The notes: a model not told the origin generated them from the letters alone. DNA of 64,000 nt from Gammaproteobacteria bacterium (GCA_018661465.1 JABJIC010000015.1:1-64000); one strand, 5' to 3'. Counted from the first letter of the stretch, positions 7,938 through 17,030 are shown. Made by a program: numbers and translations.

Positions 7938-9512
7938 ATGACCACCCCAGTTACTAGACGGGAATTTCTTAACTTGTTGGGAGCCTACGGTGGCACGTCC
8001 GCTGTATTGCAGGCCGGCGCTGCTCTCGGGTTCATGCCCAACACCAGCCAGGCGGCGGATATATCGCTTATGGCAAACAATGGCAAAAAGGTCGCCATTC
8101 TCGGCACAGGCATCTCTGCATTAACTACTGCGTGGGAACTCACCAAGGCAGGCTATGACTGCACTCTGCTGGAAGCTTCTCACCGCCCTGGCGGAAGAAT
8201 GTTCACAGTGCGTTCCGGTACCGTGATTGACGAGATCGGCAATTACCAGCGCTGCGAATGGGACAACGATCCTCACCTCTACTTCAATGCCGGCGCAGCT
8301 CGAATTCCCAGCATTCATAGCAGCGTACTGAAATACTGCAAAGAATTGGAAGTCGAACTGCAGGTCTTCGTCAACGAAAGCAAGACAGCCTGGGTTCAGG
8401 ACGACGCGATGAATGGCGGCAAGCCCATTAGAAATACAGACTACTCATCGAGCATGAATGGTTTTATTTCGGAAATGCTTACCAAGTCTTTGGGCAAGGG
8501 CCAGCTAGACTCCGATCTTACCGAATCTGAATCTGAAACTTTGCTGGGCATGCTACGCAGCTTTGGCGACCTTAACGAAGACATGCTCTACAAAGGTTCC
8601 GTAAGAGCTGGATATGGCTCCGGCGGTTTCCTCGATCATGGCACCAAGAGGGATGTAGTCGCCCTACGCGACCTATTGAAAACCAGATTGGCCGGCAGCG
8701 TTATGGTCACTACTCAGGAAGGCACTGGCAGCGGCCCTCTTCTTATGCAACCTGTTGGCGGCATGGATCGTATTATCTACGCTTTTGCCAACCGACTTGG
8801 CGATCGAATTAAATTCCGCGCTCCCGTTACGGAAGTAATGGTTAAAGACGATGGCGTTGAAGTGGCTTATGAACAAGATGGTGAAACACAGCTGTTGAAA
8901 GCTGACTACTGTTTCAATTGCATACCTAGCCATCTGATGAGTGGAATTCCAAACAACTTCCCTGATGAATATACAGAAGCGATGAATTACATTCGTCGTG
9001 GCCGAGCTTATAAGGCAGCATTTCAGGCGAAGGAACGGTTCTGGGAAAAAGAAAATATTTATGGCGGCATAACCTGGGTTAATGCACCTAGCGCACAAAT
9101 TTGGTACCCACCTCATAATATTCACGGAAAGAAAGGTATTGTGCTTTCTGCTTATAATTTCGGTGGCGCTAATTACACTGAAATGAGTCAGGAAGATAGA
9201 ATCGAAGATTTTCTTTCTGCCGGCGAAAAAGTCCATCCTAACTATCGCGAAATGTGTGAGAAGCCCATAACCATTGCGTGGCATCGCATGAATCACATGT
9301 TGGGTTGCGCACCTAGATGGGCACGCAGTCGAGGTGGCTGGTCAGAGAAAGAAGAACATATGTATGAAACACTGAGAGCGCCTGTGAATGGGCGTCATTA
9401 CATGATCGGTGATCAGGCCACACAGCACTCTGCTTGGATGGAAAGTGCTATTCAATCTGCTCACTACGCTTTAGCAGATTTGGATCAACGAGTGAGAACA
9501 GAACCAGCATGA
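7938..9512 (+). CDS. Tat-exported flavin amine oxidase
   Basis: A 524-residue FAD-dependent amine/L-amino-acid oxidase. The ATG at 7938 (CGGAG ten bases upstream) gives a protein that opens with a twin-arginine signal (TRREFLNLLGAYGG), which a longer start at 7758 would bury. The dinucleotide-binding motif follows as VAILGTGISALTTAWELTKAG, then LLEASHRPGGRM, and the C-terminal FAD motif HYMIGDQATQHSAWMESAI closes the fold. Its stop overlaps the start of a diheme cytochrome c, so it may pass electrons to the cytochrome instead of to oxygen. The amine substrate is unknown. Confidence 0.87.
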   Translation: MTTPVTRREFLNLLGAYGGTSAVLQAGAALGFMPNTSQAADISLMANNGKKVAILGTGISALTTAWELTKAGYDCTLLEASHRPGGRMFTVRSGTVIDEIGNYQRCEWDNDPHLYFNAGAARIPSIHSSVLKYCKELEVELQVFVNESKTAWVQDDAMNGGKPIRNTDYSSSMNGFISEMLTKSLGKGQLDSDLTESESETLLGMLRSFGDLNEDMLYKGSVRAGYGSGGFLDHGTKRDVVALRDLLKTRLAGSVMVTTQEGTGSGPLLMQPVGGMDRIIYAFANRLGDRIKFRAPVTEVMVKDDGVEVAYEQDGETQLLKADYCFNCIPSHLMSGIPNNFPDEYTEAMNYIRRGRAYKAAFQAKERFWEKENIYGGITWVNAPSAQIWYPPHNIHGKKGIVLSAYNFGGANYTEMSQEDRIEDFLSAGEKVHPNYREMCEKPITIAWHRMNHMLGCAPRWARSRGGWSEKEEHMYETLRAPVNGRHYMIGDQATQHSAWMESAIQSAHYALADLDQRVRTEPA

Positions 9513-10141
9513 AGAAACTAATCACAGTAACAGCACTAATGCTCTCGGCTCTTTGTAGTATTTCAGCTAGCGCAGCAGAGGGTGATGTAGGAGTAGCAGC
9601 TACAATGGATGATCGCTACTGCACCACCTGCCATGGCGCCGACGGTGTAGGCAATCTTGCTATCGAAGCTCCCCGATTGGCTGGCATGGAAGGCTGGTAT
9701 TTAAAACGCCAGCTGGAAAACTTTAGAGCAGGAATTCGCGGGACACATGCCGAAGATATTCCGGGCCTGGAAATGCAGCCCATGGCGGAAAAGCTTAGTA
9801 ACGAAAGTATTACGGATCTTGTTGATTGGATTGGCGGCTGGGAATATGTACCTGCCGCGGTAACGGTTGAAGGCAATGATAGACAGGGACGAACTGCCTT
9901 TCAAAGTTGCGCCGCTTGTCACGGAGCAAATGCAGAAGGTAACGAAGCCTTGGGTGCTCCCGCTCTCGCTGGCCAGAACGACTGGTACTTGATCACTCAA
10001 ATAGAAAACTTCCGCTCAGGCGTAAGAGGATCACATCAAGACGATACCTTTGGTGCTCAAATGGTCACCATGTCTAAGACTCTAAGAGACGAGCAAGCTA
10101 TTCTGAATGTTGTGAGTTACATAAATACACTTCAGAAATAG
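9509..10141 (+). CDS. Periplasmic diheme cytochrome c (c4-like)
   Basis: A 210-residue exported cytochrome with a signal peptide ending near SASAAEG and two haem motifs, CTTCH (Cys38-His42) and CAACH (near residue 130), each in a separate c-type domain with GNLAIEAPRLAG and GNEALGAPALAG after it. Two similar halves with APxLAGQ and M-containing segments match the cytochrome c4/c553 arrangement. Its ATG overlaps the amine oxidase stop as ATGA, evidence for coupled translation. The probable role is electron acceptor for that oxidase, passing electrons on towards a terminal oxidase. Confidence 0.9.
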   Translation: MKKLITVTALMLSALCSISASAAEGDVGVAATMDDRYCTTCHGADGVGNLAIEAPRLAGMEGWYLKRQLENFRAGIRGTHAEDIPGLEMQPMAEKLSNESITDLVDWIGGWEYVPAAVTVEGNDRQGRTAFQSCAACHGANAEGNEALGAPALAGQNDWYLITQIENFRSGVRGSHQDDTFGAQMVTMSKTLRDEQAILNVVSYINTLQK

Positions 10142-10151
10142 AAGATTGAGG

Positions 10152-10227
10152 AGTGTTGCAACCCGGCTGTAAACGAAGTGTTGAAGCCCGGCTGTAAACG
10201 AAGTGTTGCAGCCCCGTCTGCAAAACA
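10152..10227. repeat. 25-bp tandem repeat, three copies
   Basis: Units at 10152-10176 and 10177-10201 are nearly identical (AGTGTTGNANCCCGGCTGTA followed by AACGA); the third at 10202-10227 is degenerate. The array begins ten bases after the cytochrome stop. Each unit has GTTGCA and GGCTGTAAAC but no strong hairpin. Confidence 0.88.
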
Positions 10228-10346
10228 GAGTCTGGCGGCGACACTCTTAAGACTCACTCCTAAGCGACCCTCCAAACTGTATTTCCTGTCGCGGCTTTGG
10301 TTATACCTGCGCTGCATTTAAACTCAATTCGCAAACAAGCTCTTTG

Positions 10347-10919
10347 CTAAAAGCCAAATATCCCGGCCAGATTTCGAATAAACCGCAAAGCCAGGGTCAA
10401 CCTGGGGTTGCTTTGAATCATTGATCCCATTGCATCCACTTCGACTGTAATATTTTCCATTGCTTGCGCTGCCTCCAGGCCTCTGCCTGTAAGACTGAAT
10501 TCGATCAGTCGATTGGGGCCAAGATTTCGGATCTGAATCTGTAGCTCTTCTACTTCACGTTGTTCAGTGATTGCAGGTCTTACACTGCTCTTGTTAGTAG
10601 CAATAATGTCCAAGACATTCCAATTAAGATAGCTGTCAGCGGGGACTGGCAGCAGCTTGATTTCGATCAGTTCCTGTATCTCCGTGCCCGTATTGCCCAC
10701 TGTAATATTGTATCTGGAAGTACAACGGCTGAGTTCCGACTCATCGGAAATGTAAAAATCGCTACAGGTGGAAAATCCAAGTCCGGCTCCATATGAAACT
10801 TCGTAATCGGCGGCAAATAAAATTCGAAATGTTACGGGGAAGAAAACAAAGAGTATCAACAAGACTGCTACAAAAATGACAGCACGCTTCTGATTGTAGG
10901 TATAGGAGTATGTAGTCAT
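10347..10919 (-). CDS. Hypothetical single-pass membrane protein
   Basis: Not recognised. It is a 190-residue protein with one N-terminal transmembrane helix (AVIFVAVLLILFVFFPVTF) and a probably periplasmic domain containing two cysteines near residues 53 and 66, a beta-rich segment (YNITVGNTGTEIQELIEIKLLP) and a mostly helical C-terminus. Start ATG has AGGA four bases upstream. It lies 73 bases from the DUF6498-type gene on the same strand, so the two may be cotranscribed. The beta region with NTG suggests an immunoglobulin-like fold, but this is a guess. Confidence 0.6.
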   Translation of the reverse strand: MTTYSYTYNQKRAVIFVAVLLILFVFFPVTFRILFAADYEVSYGAGLGFSTCSDFYISDESELSRCTSRYNITVGNTGTEIQELIEIKLLPVPADSYLNWNVLDIIATNKSSVRPAITEQREVEELQIQIRNLGPNRLIEFSLTGRGLEAAQAMENITVEVDAMGSMIQSNPRLTLALRFIRNLAGIFGF

Positions 10920-10992
10920 TGATCCTGATTTTCTCAGTGTGCAAAATCGCTGGCAATACTTTCGAGAGCTTTCATCTCAGTAAAATGAATGA

Positions 10993-12273
10993 TCAGCCAG
11001 CGTGTTGTGATAAGTGCCCGCGAAGATCGGCGATTGTCTTTAACAAAATCAGCAAGGTCAGCGCCGGTACTGCCGAACCAAACATCATTGTCAGAAACCC
11101 TCCAAAAATTATCGTCACATGCATAATGATAATCCGACGGTAGGGTTCTCCCATCTGTTTCCCTGTGTCCTTGCCAATATACTCTCTTCGGCCGAGAAAA
11201 TTCACATAATAGGAAATCCCGTGACTTATGAAAAAAGCGAGAAGTGCTGGTGCCAAGCGAAGAAAGTCAGCGAACACTTCGGCAGTTGAAATATCTCCCT
11301 CGCCCGCGATGCTTGAACCAAAGAAGGCATAGATAAAGAGCAGATGACCCGCCATAAAACCGCCATAGTGGCCAACAAAAAACGGCCCATAAAAAAGCAC
11401 GGCCCAGCCTGAAACTTTGCCGAGTTTAAGGAGATTATAAAAGCCGATAACTGCGCTCTCTGCCCAGAACAGCAGCATAACTTCCCCGATATCCCAGTCA
11501 TACAAAAGAACACCCAGTATTGGAATGAGGTTTGCGACAAGAAGAGCCAAGCTTGATAAAGAAGTAATACCAATGGCATTACCGGTCTCAATTCCGACCA
11601 TTGGCGGCCCGGGCATTCTGATCTTTTCCTGCATTGCAGAAAAATCCAGTTTTGCAGGCGGGCTACTTTCCGATGGAAATAATTCCCGCAGTTCCGTAAT
11701 CAAAAATTGCGCCCTTTCCTCGTCAATAGCAGACCCGAAGCCTATTTCTTCACGGCCATAATTGAATACCAGATGTGGTCCTCTCCATCCTGTTCCTGCA
11801 CTTTCGTCTGGCTGCTGACTACGGAAGTCTCTGACCAGCTCTTTGCGGTATCGGGCACCAAAGCCAATTCCAAAAAGCCCGACGCGCAGAATTAAATCGC
11901 CCTGGTTCACGCGAAGAGTTTCTCTGCCAAAAACAAGAATGAGAAATAGAATAAGCAGAACTGCGACACCAGTAGACCAACCAAGTAACCAAAACCCAGT
12001 GAATAGTAGAGATACCAGTGAAAAAAGGCCGCCATCTCCCGCATCAAGCAAGGACCCGCCTACAGTGAATAAGGGCGTGCTGAACATAGCAAGGAAGGCA
12101 CCGGAGATGAGTATTGCAATCCAGGATCGCTTAAAAGGAAGGCTTCGGTAATAGTCTTTGCCAGATGATGTTGCGCTATCCAGCCCCAATGAGAATTGAG
12201 GTTTGTATGGTCCCATCGCTTTGAGACGCCGGCGCTTGGCCACAAATTTTGATTCAGACTTGTTAACAGCCAT
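10993..12273 (-). CDS. DUF6498-type polytopic membrane protein
   Basis: A 426-residue protein with two parts. The N-terminal half has two or three transmembrane helices (SWIAILISGAFLAMF, VAVLLILFLILVF) and a soluble PH-like segment. The C-terminal half has about six helices with LIPILGVLLYDWDIGEVMLLFWAESAVIGFYN, the pattern of DUF6498 proteins. The ATG at 12273 is preferred over a TTG at 12282. Function is unknown. The N-terminal soluble region between the two membrane blocks is not normally part of the short DUF6498 proteins, so this may be a longer or fused version. Confidence 0.6.
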   Translation of the reverse strand: MAVNKSESKFVAKRRRLKAMGPYKPQFSLGLDSATSSGKDYYRSLPFKRSWIAILISGAFLAMFSTPLFTVGGSLLDAGDGGLFSLVSLLFTGFWLLGWSTGVAVLLILFLILVFGRETLRVNQGDLILRVGLFGIGFGARYRKELVRDFRSQQPDESAGTGWRGPHLVFNYGREEIGFGSAIDEERAQFLITELRELFPSESSPPAKLDFSAMQEKIRMPGPPMVGIETGNAIGITSLSSLALLVANLIPILGVLLYDWDIGEVMLLFWAESAVIGFYNLLKLGKVSGWAVLFYGPFFVGHYGGFMAGHLLFIYAFFGSSIAGEGDISTAEVFADFLRLAPALLAFFISHGISYYVNFLGRREYIGKDTGKQMGEPYRRIIIMHVTIIFGGFLTMMFGSAVPALTLLILLKTIADLRGHLSQHAG

Positions 12274-12697
12274 AAGAACCAATTGGTCAGAAGGTTGAAG
12301 TGCGTGGAATAATTTGGATTAAGCTATTTAATCCCTGTTCTTGTCTCTGTGAATTCAAATTGGAGATTGATCAGCGAATTCTTCTTTCTACATTCTATTT
12401 TCTACGCTCTCCTGTTCGCCGGTCAGAAGTTCTGCGATCCTCCCCTTTATACGCAACTTTACTATCGCTACCCTTTCTTCTCTCGCTACTCCTTCGGCCA
12501 TTTTCGCTTCTTTTTTCTTCACTCATCGTTTTGTCCTCAGTCTTCCCGTAGTCCAGATTAGTAGTTGGGATTAATAGTTTAGAAAAATAGTTGAGTAATG
12601 AAGAATGCGTATCGCACTTATGTTCTTTCTTACTCTGTCAGGCTAGATATTGAAATTTCGATACTGCACTGATTTAACGCCATCCAAGCCAATATCT
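12274..12697. other. Intergenic stretch, pyrimidine-rich, no gene seen
   Basis: About 420 bases between two minus-strand genes. The plus strand between 12380 and 12540 is unusually rich in C and T. Frames there have no ribosome binding site or protein similarity. No terminator or promoter could be assigned with confidence. Confidence 0.5.
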
Positions 12698-13087
12698 TTA
12701 ATCGAAATTAACCGCAGGGCGGCTATCTATCATGATCTTGTCGAGTACATTCTGCGCTTTTTTCTTATCTGACAGATCCTGTACTTCCAGCATCTCACAT
12801 TGATCGTCTACCATCTGAGATATAGTCACTGGATAGAATTTACAATCATCGGGTCGATCCAGGTAGATATCACAGGTATATAGCTCTTTATTGGGAGCAC
12901 GCCTTAGCCAAGGACATCGCTCAAGCTGCTTACCTGATTCAGGATCAATCCAGATTTCTCCTCGCTGAACATATCTGAATATATCGGGTCTAAATGTCTC
13001 CCAAAACTCTAGTTCACTTTCAGTTGCGGACAGCCCGCCGTGTCCGTATTTTGTACAGCATTTCCCACATTGATTACATTCTTTCAA
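12698..13087 (-). CDS. YkgJ-family cysteine cluster protein
   Basis: A 129-residue protein opening with the CxxCxxCC cluster (ECNQCGKCC, Cys4, Cys7, Cys10, Cys11) and further cysteines in ERCPWL, YTCDIY and DDCKFYP. This is the YkgJ/UPF0153 pattern, thought to bind zinc or an iron-sulfur cluster. The family's function is not settled. The protein is cytoplasmic (no signal, no helix) and ends with a short lysine-rich tail. It lies about 70 bases from the secreted protein gene at 13155-14105, but no functional link is evident. Confidence 0.85.
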   Translation of the reverse strand: MKECNQCGKCCTKYGHGGLSATESELEFWETFRPDIFRYVQRGEIWIDPESGKQLERCPWLRRAPNKELYTCDIYLDRPDDCKFYPVTISQMVDDQCEMLEVQDLSDKKKAQNVLDKIMIDSRPAVNFD

Positions 13088-13154
13088 GCTTCAGCTCTGC
13101 TCAGAATCCGACGGGCTTAAGTGAGCCGCCAGTGGGATTTCATTAAATGAACCC

Positions 13155-14105
13155 TCAGTCATTTGCAGCTTTTGCAGCTTCAGATTCCAGATATCTTTCA
13201 CCTCTTAACGCACCGGTCATGCTGTAATTTCCTTCATGGCAGGCATACTCGTAAATATGATCGCTTTCTTCATTTCTAGTGAATGAGAACTCACCTCGCC
13301 AAGCTTCGGTGTAATACCTGGGATCATTCACCGAAAACTGATAGTTCAGCTCCGTATCAGAAGTACGGGTGAATCGCTCAGTTATGTGGGCTTCACTACT
13401 TAATAACATCGGCCGACCGATAGTGGCACGCTCTGGATTTACATCGCTGAAATGTGTTGTCTCTACAACTAGAGTGTCTCCTTCCCAGTGCCCTACCGAA
13501 TGTCCTTCCATGGTTCTTATTGCATCTGGACGCTGGTGTCCGTTCATGTGAATGATACGAAGCGGCACGACTTCTTCACTTATGATCGCTATCGTATCTT
13601 CAGTCTGCACAAAGCCACTATACAACTGATACATGAAAGCTCGCATGGGTGGTGAATGCCAAGCCTCAATGCAACGCTCGGTACCAGGCCTCTGCTCTGG
13701 GCCATCGTAACCAACTCCTCCGAAATACGAATGAGCGGATCTTTGAGTGCCAAGTTCGTTATAGGGAAGCACGCCATTCTCTGGGTATACAATCACTGAG
13801 CTTCTATACTCACCGTTTACTATTGCCAGTACCGGCGGACCAAAAATATCAATGTCAGGATCGGTGTTGTCTTCATTCCCTTGAGCAACTGTCTGAGCGA
13901 AGCCATTAGCCTGCCCGGGTGACAGCACCAGAGGGAGGCCTTCTGGACGCTCCAGCATGGTATTGAATCTGGTTCCCCAAACTGCTTGAAAATCTGGCTG
14001 GCCAAATTCAGTTCTGGGTACCTGGTAAGTTTCAGCGGATTGAGCCAAGCTCAAGGAGCTGAAAAGGCAGGCGGTGAGTGCGAAGCTAAGCTTACGAACA
14101 TGCAT
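13155..14105 (-). CDS. Secreted protein of an uncharacterised family (VGHWEGDTLVVETTHF motif)
   Basis: A 316-residue protein with a clear signal peptide (LSFALTACLFSSLSLAQ). It carries the motif VGHWEGDTLVVETTHF followed by SDVNPERATIGRPMLLSSEAHITERF and a beta-rich tail with YEYACHEGNYSM. The same motif recurs in the shorter protein at 16287-17030, so both belong to one family. I know similar proteins from acidobacteria and marine proteobacteria, but none with an assigned function. Two or three conserved acids and histidines in the motif could bind metal or substrate. It is transcribed alone, with no partner in tight spacing. Confidence 0.75.
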   Translation of the reverse strand: MHVRKLSFALTACLFSSLSLAQSAETYQVPRTEFGQPDFQAVWGTRFNTMLERPEGLPLVLSPGQANGFAQTVAQGNEDNTDPDIDIFGPPVLAIVNGEYRSSVIVYPENGVLPYNELGTQRSAHSYFGGVGYDGPEQRPGTERCIEAWHSPPMRAFMYQLYSGFVQTEDTIAIISEEVVPLRIIHMNGHQRPDAIRTMEGHSVGHWEGDTLVVETTHFSDVNPERATIGRPMLLSSEAHITERFTRTSDTELNYQFSVNDPRYYTEAWRGEFSFTRNEESDHIYEYACHEGNYSMTGALRGERYLESEAAKAAND

Positions 14106-14415
14106 AAAAACAACCTCTATTTAGGTACTTATTGCCAGAGAAGGTCGAGCCTTATCCAGCAAATGCCATGTGATATGGTATTTAGCTTCTTTTTTAATAC
14201 CAAAAAGACTACTAAGCGACCAATTGTCTAGGAGTCTAGCATAAGGCTCAAGCTAGCATTAGTCTTCTATTCAGCCTATTTTGCTCTCTTTAGTCCTAAT
14301 TCGGTTCAGCTATTTCTCAACTTTTCGCTTCACAAATAATTGAGAAATTCGAAGCTTTCTGTAATATTCAATCACTATGAAATTCGGCAAACCCGCCAAA
14401 CATAAGGAAATAGGC
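14106..14415. other. Divergent intergenic region
   Basis: About 310 bases between the divergent genes at 14105 and 14416. It must hold both promoters. The sequence is AT-rich with no obvious operator or RNA. Confidence 0.45.
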
Positions 14416-15021
14416 ATGGCTATCAAATCACTGGTTAAAATTTCAGTAACTATATTCTCAATACTATTCTCAACACTATTTACCTTAAACACTGCCCAGG
14501 CACATTGGTCTCTGGATAATGAGGCTTCCGAGCTTAGCTTTGTTACGGTAAAAGCCGAGCACGTAGCCGAGGTGCACACTTTCGAAATGCTGTCGGGAAC
14601 CATAGGCGATTCAGGTGATGTTGAAATCACTATTGAACTGGCAAGTGTTAACACCATGATCCCCATTCGCAATGAACGTATGCAAGCCATGTTGTTTGAA
14701 ACCAATCTTTTTCCGGTAGCTACTGTTACAGGAAATGTGGATATCGAAGCTCTTGCCGCTCTGGAAGCAGGGACTATTAAGACAATGCAAGTTCAGCTTG
14801 AATTGTCTTTGCACGGATCAAGCTCTTCACTCACGACAGATCTGATGGTCGTGCGTACCGGGCATGGACTAGTAGCATCTACTTTAAAGCCTGTGATCGT
14901 TACAGCAGAGTCGGCAGGGCTGGTTGCGGGTGTAGAGGCGCTTCGCGAAGTGGCGGGTTTACCAAGTATCAGTCGCGCTGTTCCAGTTAGTTTCACGGTA
15001 GTGTTTGAGCAGGGCCACTAG
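14416..15021 (+). CDS. yceI: YceI-family periplasmic lipid-binding protein
   Basis: A 201-residue YceI-like lipocalin-fold protein. The start at 14416 has AAGGA seven bases upstream and gives a signal peptide ending at NTAQAH. Family features are HWSLDNEASELSFVTVK at the start of the barrel, then IELASVNTMIPIRNERMQAMLFE and LSLHG.SSSL near the C-terminal half. YceI proteins carry isoprenoids in a hydrophobic pocket. The gene is followed 86 bases later by a b561 cytochrome, a known YceI/b561 pairing, so it may carry a quinone-like lipid to or from the membrane cytochrome. Confidence 0.9.
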   Translation: MAIKSLVKISVTIFSILFSTLFTLNTAQAHWSLDNEASELSFVTVKAEHVAEVHTFEMLSGTIGDSGDVEITIELASVNTMIPIRNERMQAMLFETNLFPVATVTGNVDIEALAALEAGTIKTMQVQLELSLHGSSSSLTTDLMVVRTGHGLVASTLKPVIVTAESAGLVAGVEALREVAGLPSISRAVPVSFTVVFEQGH

Positions 15022-15107
15022 GGCTGCCTTAGGATTGAGGTGAGAACGAGAATGAGCGCTAATCAATTCGTGAGACTTACACTCGATTAAAAGAGGATGG
15101 ACACAAT

Positions 15108-15620
15108 ATGAACAACTCCTACGCGCGATCGCAAAAAGTTTTGCATTGGTTGTTGGCTGTTCTGATTTTATTCTGGCTATTCGTCAGCGGCGAACTTGTG
15201 TCGAGTCTTGAGGGTGCCGAACAAGGCAACATCCTTATGGTTCATTCCGGCGGAGCAATCATCATCTTATTGCTGATGATTGCGCGTTTTCGTCTGCGTC
15301 TGAAAAATCCGGTGGCTCCACTATCGAACTTGAAACCCTGGGAACAGAAGTGGGGTTCGATAATGCACAAGTGCTTCTACCTTCTCGCCTTGCTCATGGT
15401 GTTGAGTGGCATTCTTCAGGGCATGGTTTTTGATCAGGACGTTCGCGTTTTTGGATTAGTAAATATTACCGTCGGGCACAATGAAGGACTGCTGCAAGTT
15501 TTTCATGAAGTACATGAGATAGTGTCTCTTCTGTTTAAGCTGTTTATCGCTATCCATATACTGGCAGCGCTCAAACATCAATTCCTGGACAAACAGCCAT
15601 TCTTGAAACGAATGTCCTAG
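15108..15620 (+). CDS. Cytochrome b561-family membrane protein
   Basis: A 170-residue protein with four transmembrane helices and histidines placed as in the bacterial b561 family: KVLHWLLAVLI in helix 1, MVHSGGAIIILLLMIARFRLR in helix 2, MHKCFYLLALLMVLSG in helix 3 and EVHEIVSLLFKLFIAIHILAALKH in helix 4. It should bind two b haems and move electrons between quinol and a periplasmic acceptor. It directly follows YceI, and the pair probably work together. RBS: AGAGGA upstream at 15092-15097. Confidence 0.88.
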   Translation: MNNSYARSQKVLHWLLAVLILFWLFVSGELVSSLEGAEQGNILMVHSGGAIIILLLMIARFRLRLKNPVAPLSNLKPWEQKWGSIMHKCFYLLALLMVLSGILQGMVFDQDVRVFGLVNITVGHNEGLLQVFHEVHEIVSLLFKLFIAIHILAALKHQFLDKQPFLKRMS

Positions 15621-15821
15621 TCAGGAACTGATATTCTAACCCTTAACTTTTCCCTACTCTCGCGATGAATTTTTTCATAAATACAGGGTCAGGTTAAACT
15701 CTATATTTTCAGCCAAACAGACACTATTTGTCACGTTCTGGGTCATTGACTCCGGTAGCGATACTCATTATTCTCTGAGTGATTAACACACAAGAAAATC
15801 AACTAGATACCGGAGATTACA

Positions 15822-16250
15822 ATGAATACTCGCCGTTGGATCACAGCAAGTGCCAGCATAGCTACAGCAGCCTTTGTGCTTTTTGTCGCACCCGCTCTGG
15901 CTCACCACTCGAGCACCCCTTTCTATGATCCAGACCCAGAGAAAAGAGTAGACATCGAGGGAGCCGTGACTCGTTTCGTATTCAGAAATCCACACGCTTT
16001 CTTGTTTGTGGACGTAACCGATGCCAGTGGCGAAACCACTGAATGGCAGATCGAGCTTGGCGCTCCGGTTGGTCTGCGTCGCGTAGGTTGGACCCCCGAA
16101 ACATTACCAATAGGAACGATGGTTAAAGCCTCAGGACGACCTTCACGAGCTGACGGTTCAACGGGCCTTTGCTGCGTACGCATGACAAGAGCTGACGGCA
16201 GCCCAGTATTGGAAGGTGGCCGTGTTGAAGACGCATCACAGAATCGATAG
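15822..16250 (+). CDS. DUF6152-type secreted protein
   Basis: A 142-residue exported protein with a signal peptide ending at APALAHHSS and the DUF6152 pattern: HHSSTPFYDPDPEKRVDIEGAV, FRNPHAFLFVDVTD, TEWQIELGAP and RVGWTPETLPIGTMVKASG. The conserved N-terminal His pair immediately after the cleavage site and the His in NPHAF suggest metal binding. The family has no settled function. CCGGAG six bases upstream fixes the start. It lies 36 bases from the motif-sharing protein at 16287, so the two are probably cotranscribed and may act together in the periplasm. Confidence 0.8.
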   Translation: MNTRRWITASASIATAAFVLFVAPALAHHSSTPFYDPDPEKRVDIEGAVTRFVFRNPHAFLFVDVTDASGETTEWQIELGAPVGLRRVGWTPETLPIGTMVKASGRPSRADGSTGLCCVRMTRADGSPVLEGGRVEDASQNR

Positions 16251-16286
16251 GTTTCCGGCGTCCAAAACTCGAAGTCTGGAGAATTT

Positions 16287-17030
16287 ATGAAAGCTGTACT
16301 AACAATCGGAAAAACTATGAATAAGAAATCCGCAATTATTAGCTCGCTAGTTCTGGCCCTGGGCCTGATCTCTTCGCCACTTAACGCTCAGGTAGCCAGT
16401 GTTCCCGATCTGTCAGGCGTCTGGGATGGCGGCTTTGGCGCACGACCAGTTAATGGCGAAACAGTGCCCTGGGGTGATGAAAATTTCCCTAAATTGAATG
16501 AACGTGCCCTCGCCTATCAACAGGTTTGGGATGAGATTATGGCTCCTAAATATGATTGTCAGCCAGCATCTTCACCGGCAATTCAATATGACCCCTATCA
16601 TATGCAGGTTACTCAGTGGCCTGACCGTGTATTACTGAGATACGAAAAAGACGATCAGCTAAGAACAATCTGGATGGATGGTCGCGAGCCTAGCTCTGTT
16701 GATTTCGGCATCCAGGGCTTTTCAGTAGGTCATTACGAGGATGATGCGCTTGTAATCACTACTACTCACTTCGTATTCGATGTAGCTGGCTTCGATGACT
16801 ATAATGGCATTCCATCGTCCTCCCAGAAAATCGTCCGCGAACGCTACTGGCGTGATGGAGAGGATCTTAAAGTAACCCTGGAAGTAGAAGATCCAATGTT
16901 CTTGCTGGAACCAACTTCCTATACTACGAGATGGGTACCAGCGCGCCCAGGCTACCAGTTGTCTACCTATGACTGCGATCCTGAATCGTCCAGAGCTTCA
17001 GTACGTTTCTTTCCATCGAAGTATAAGTAA
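16287..17030 (+). CDS. Secreted protein sharing the VGHWEGD-family motif
   Basis: A 247-residue secreted protein. The ATG at 16287 has GGAG five bases upstream; an internal ATG at 16317 would give a more typical signal peptide (MNKKSAIISSLVLALGL), so the true start is uncertain. The motif SVGHYEDDALVITTTHF matches VGHWEGDTLVVETTHF of the 13155-14105 protein, and the following RYWRDGEDLKVTLEVEDPMF resembles its beta-rich tail. The preceding gene is DUF6152 and the following one a b561 cytochrome. This local group could form a periplasmic electron-transfer or ligand-binding unit, but no enzyme activity is assigned. Confidence 0.72.
   Translation: MKAVLTIGKTMNKKSAIISSLVLALGLISSPLNAQVASVPDLSGVWDGGFGARPVNGETVPWGDENFPKLNERALAYQQVWDEIMAPKYDCQPASSPAIQYDPYHMQVTQWPDRVLLRYEKDDQLRTIWMDGREPSSVDFGIQGFSVGHYEDDALVITTTHFVFDVAGFDDYNGIPSSSQKIVRERYWRDGEDLKVTLEVEDPMFLLEPTSYTTRWVPARPGYQLSTYDCDPESSRASVRFFPSKYK

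Noticed and set aside
8673-9296. A 207-residue frame on the minus strand inside the amine oxidase gene
   Set aside because: It is antisense to a well-supported gene with FAD motifs and has no recognisable domain.
10132-10317. Minus-strand frame across the 25-bp array
   Set aside because: The sequence is a translation of the tandem repeat and nothing else supports coding.
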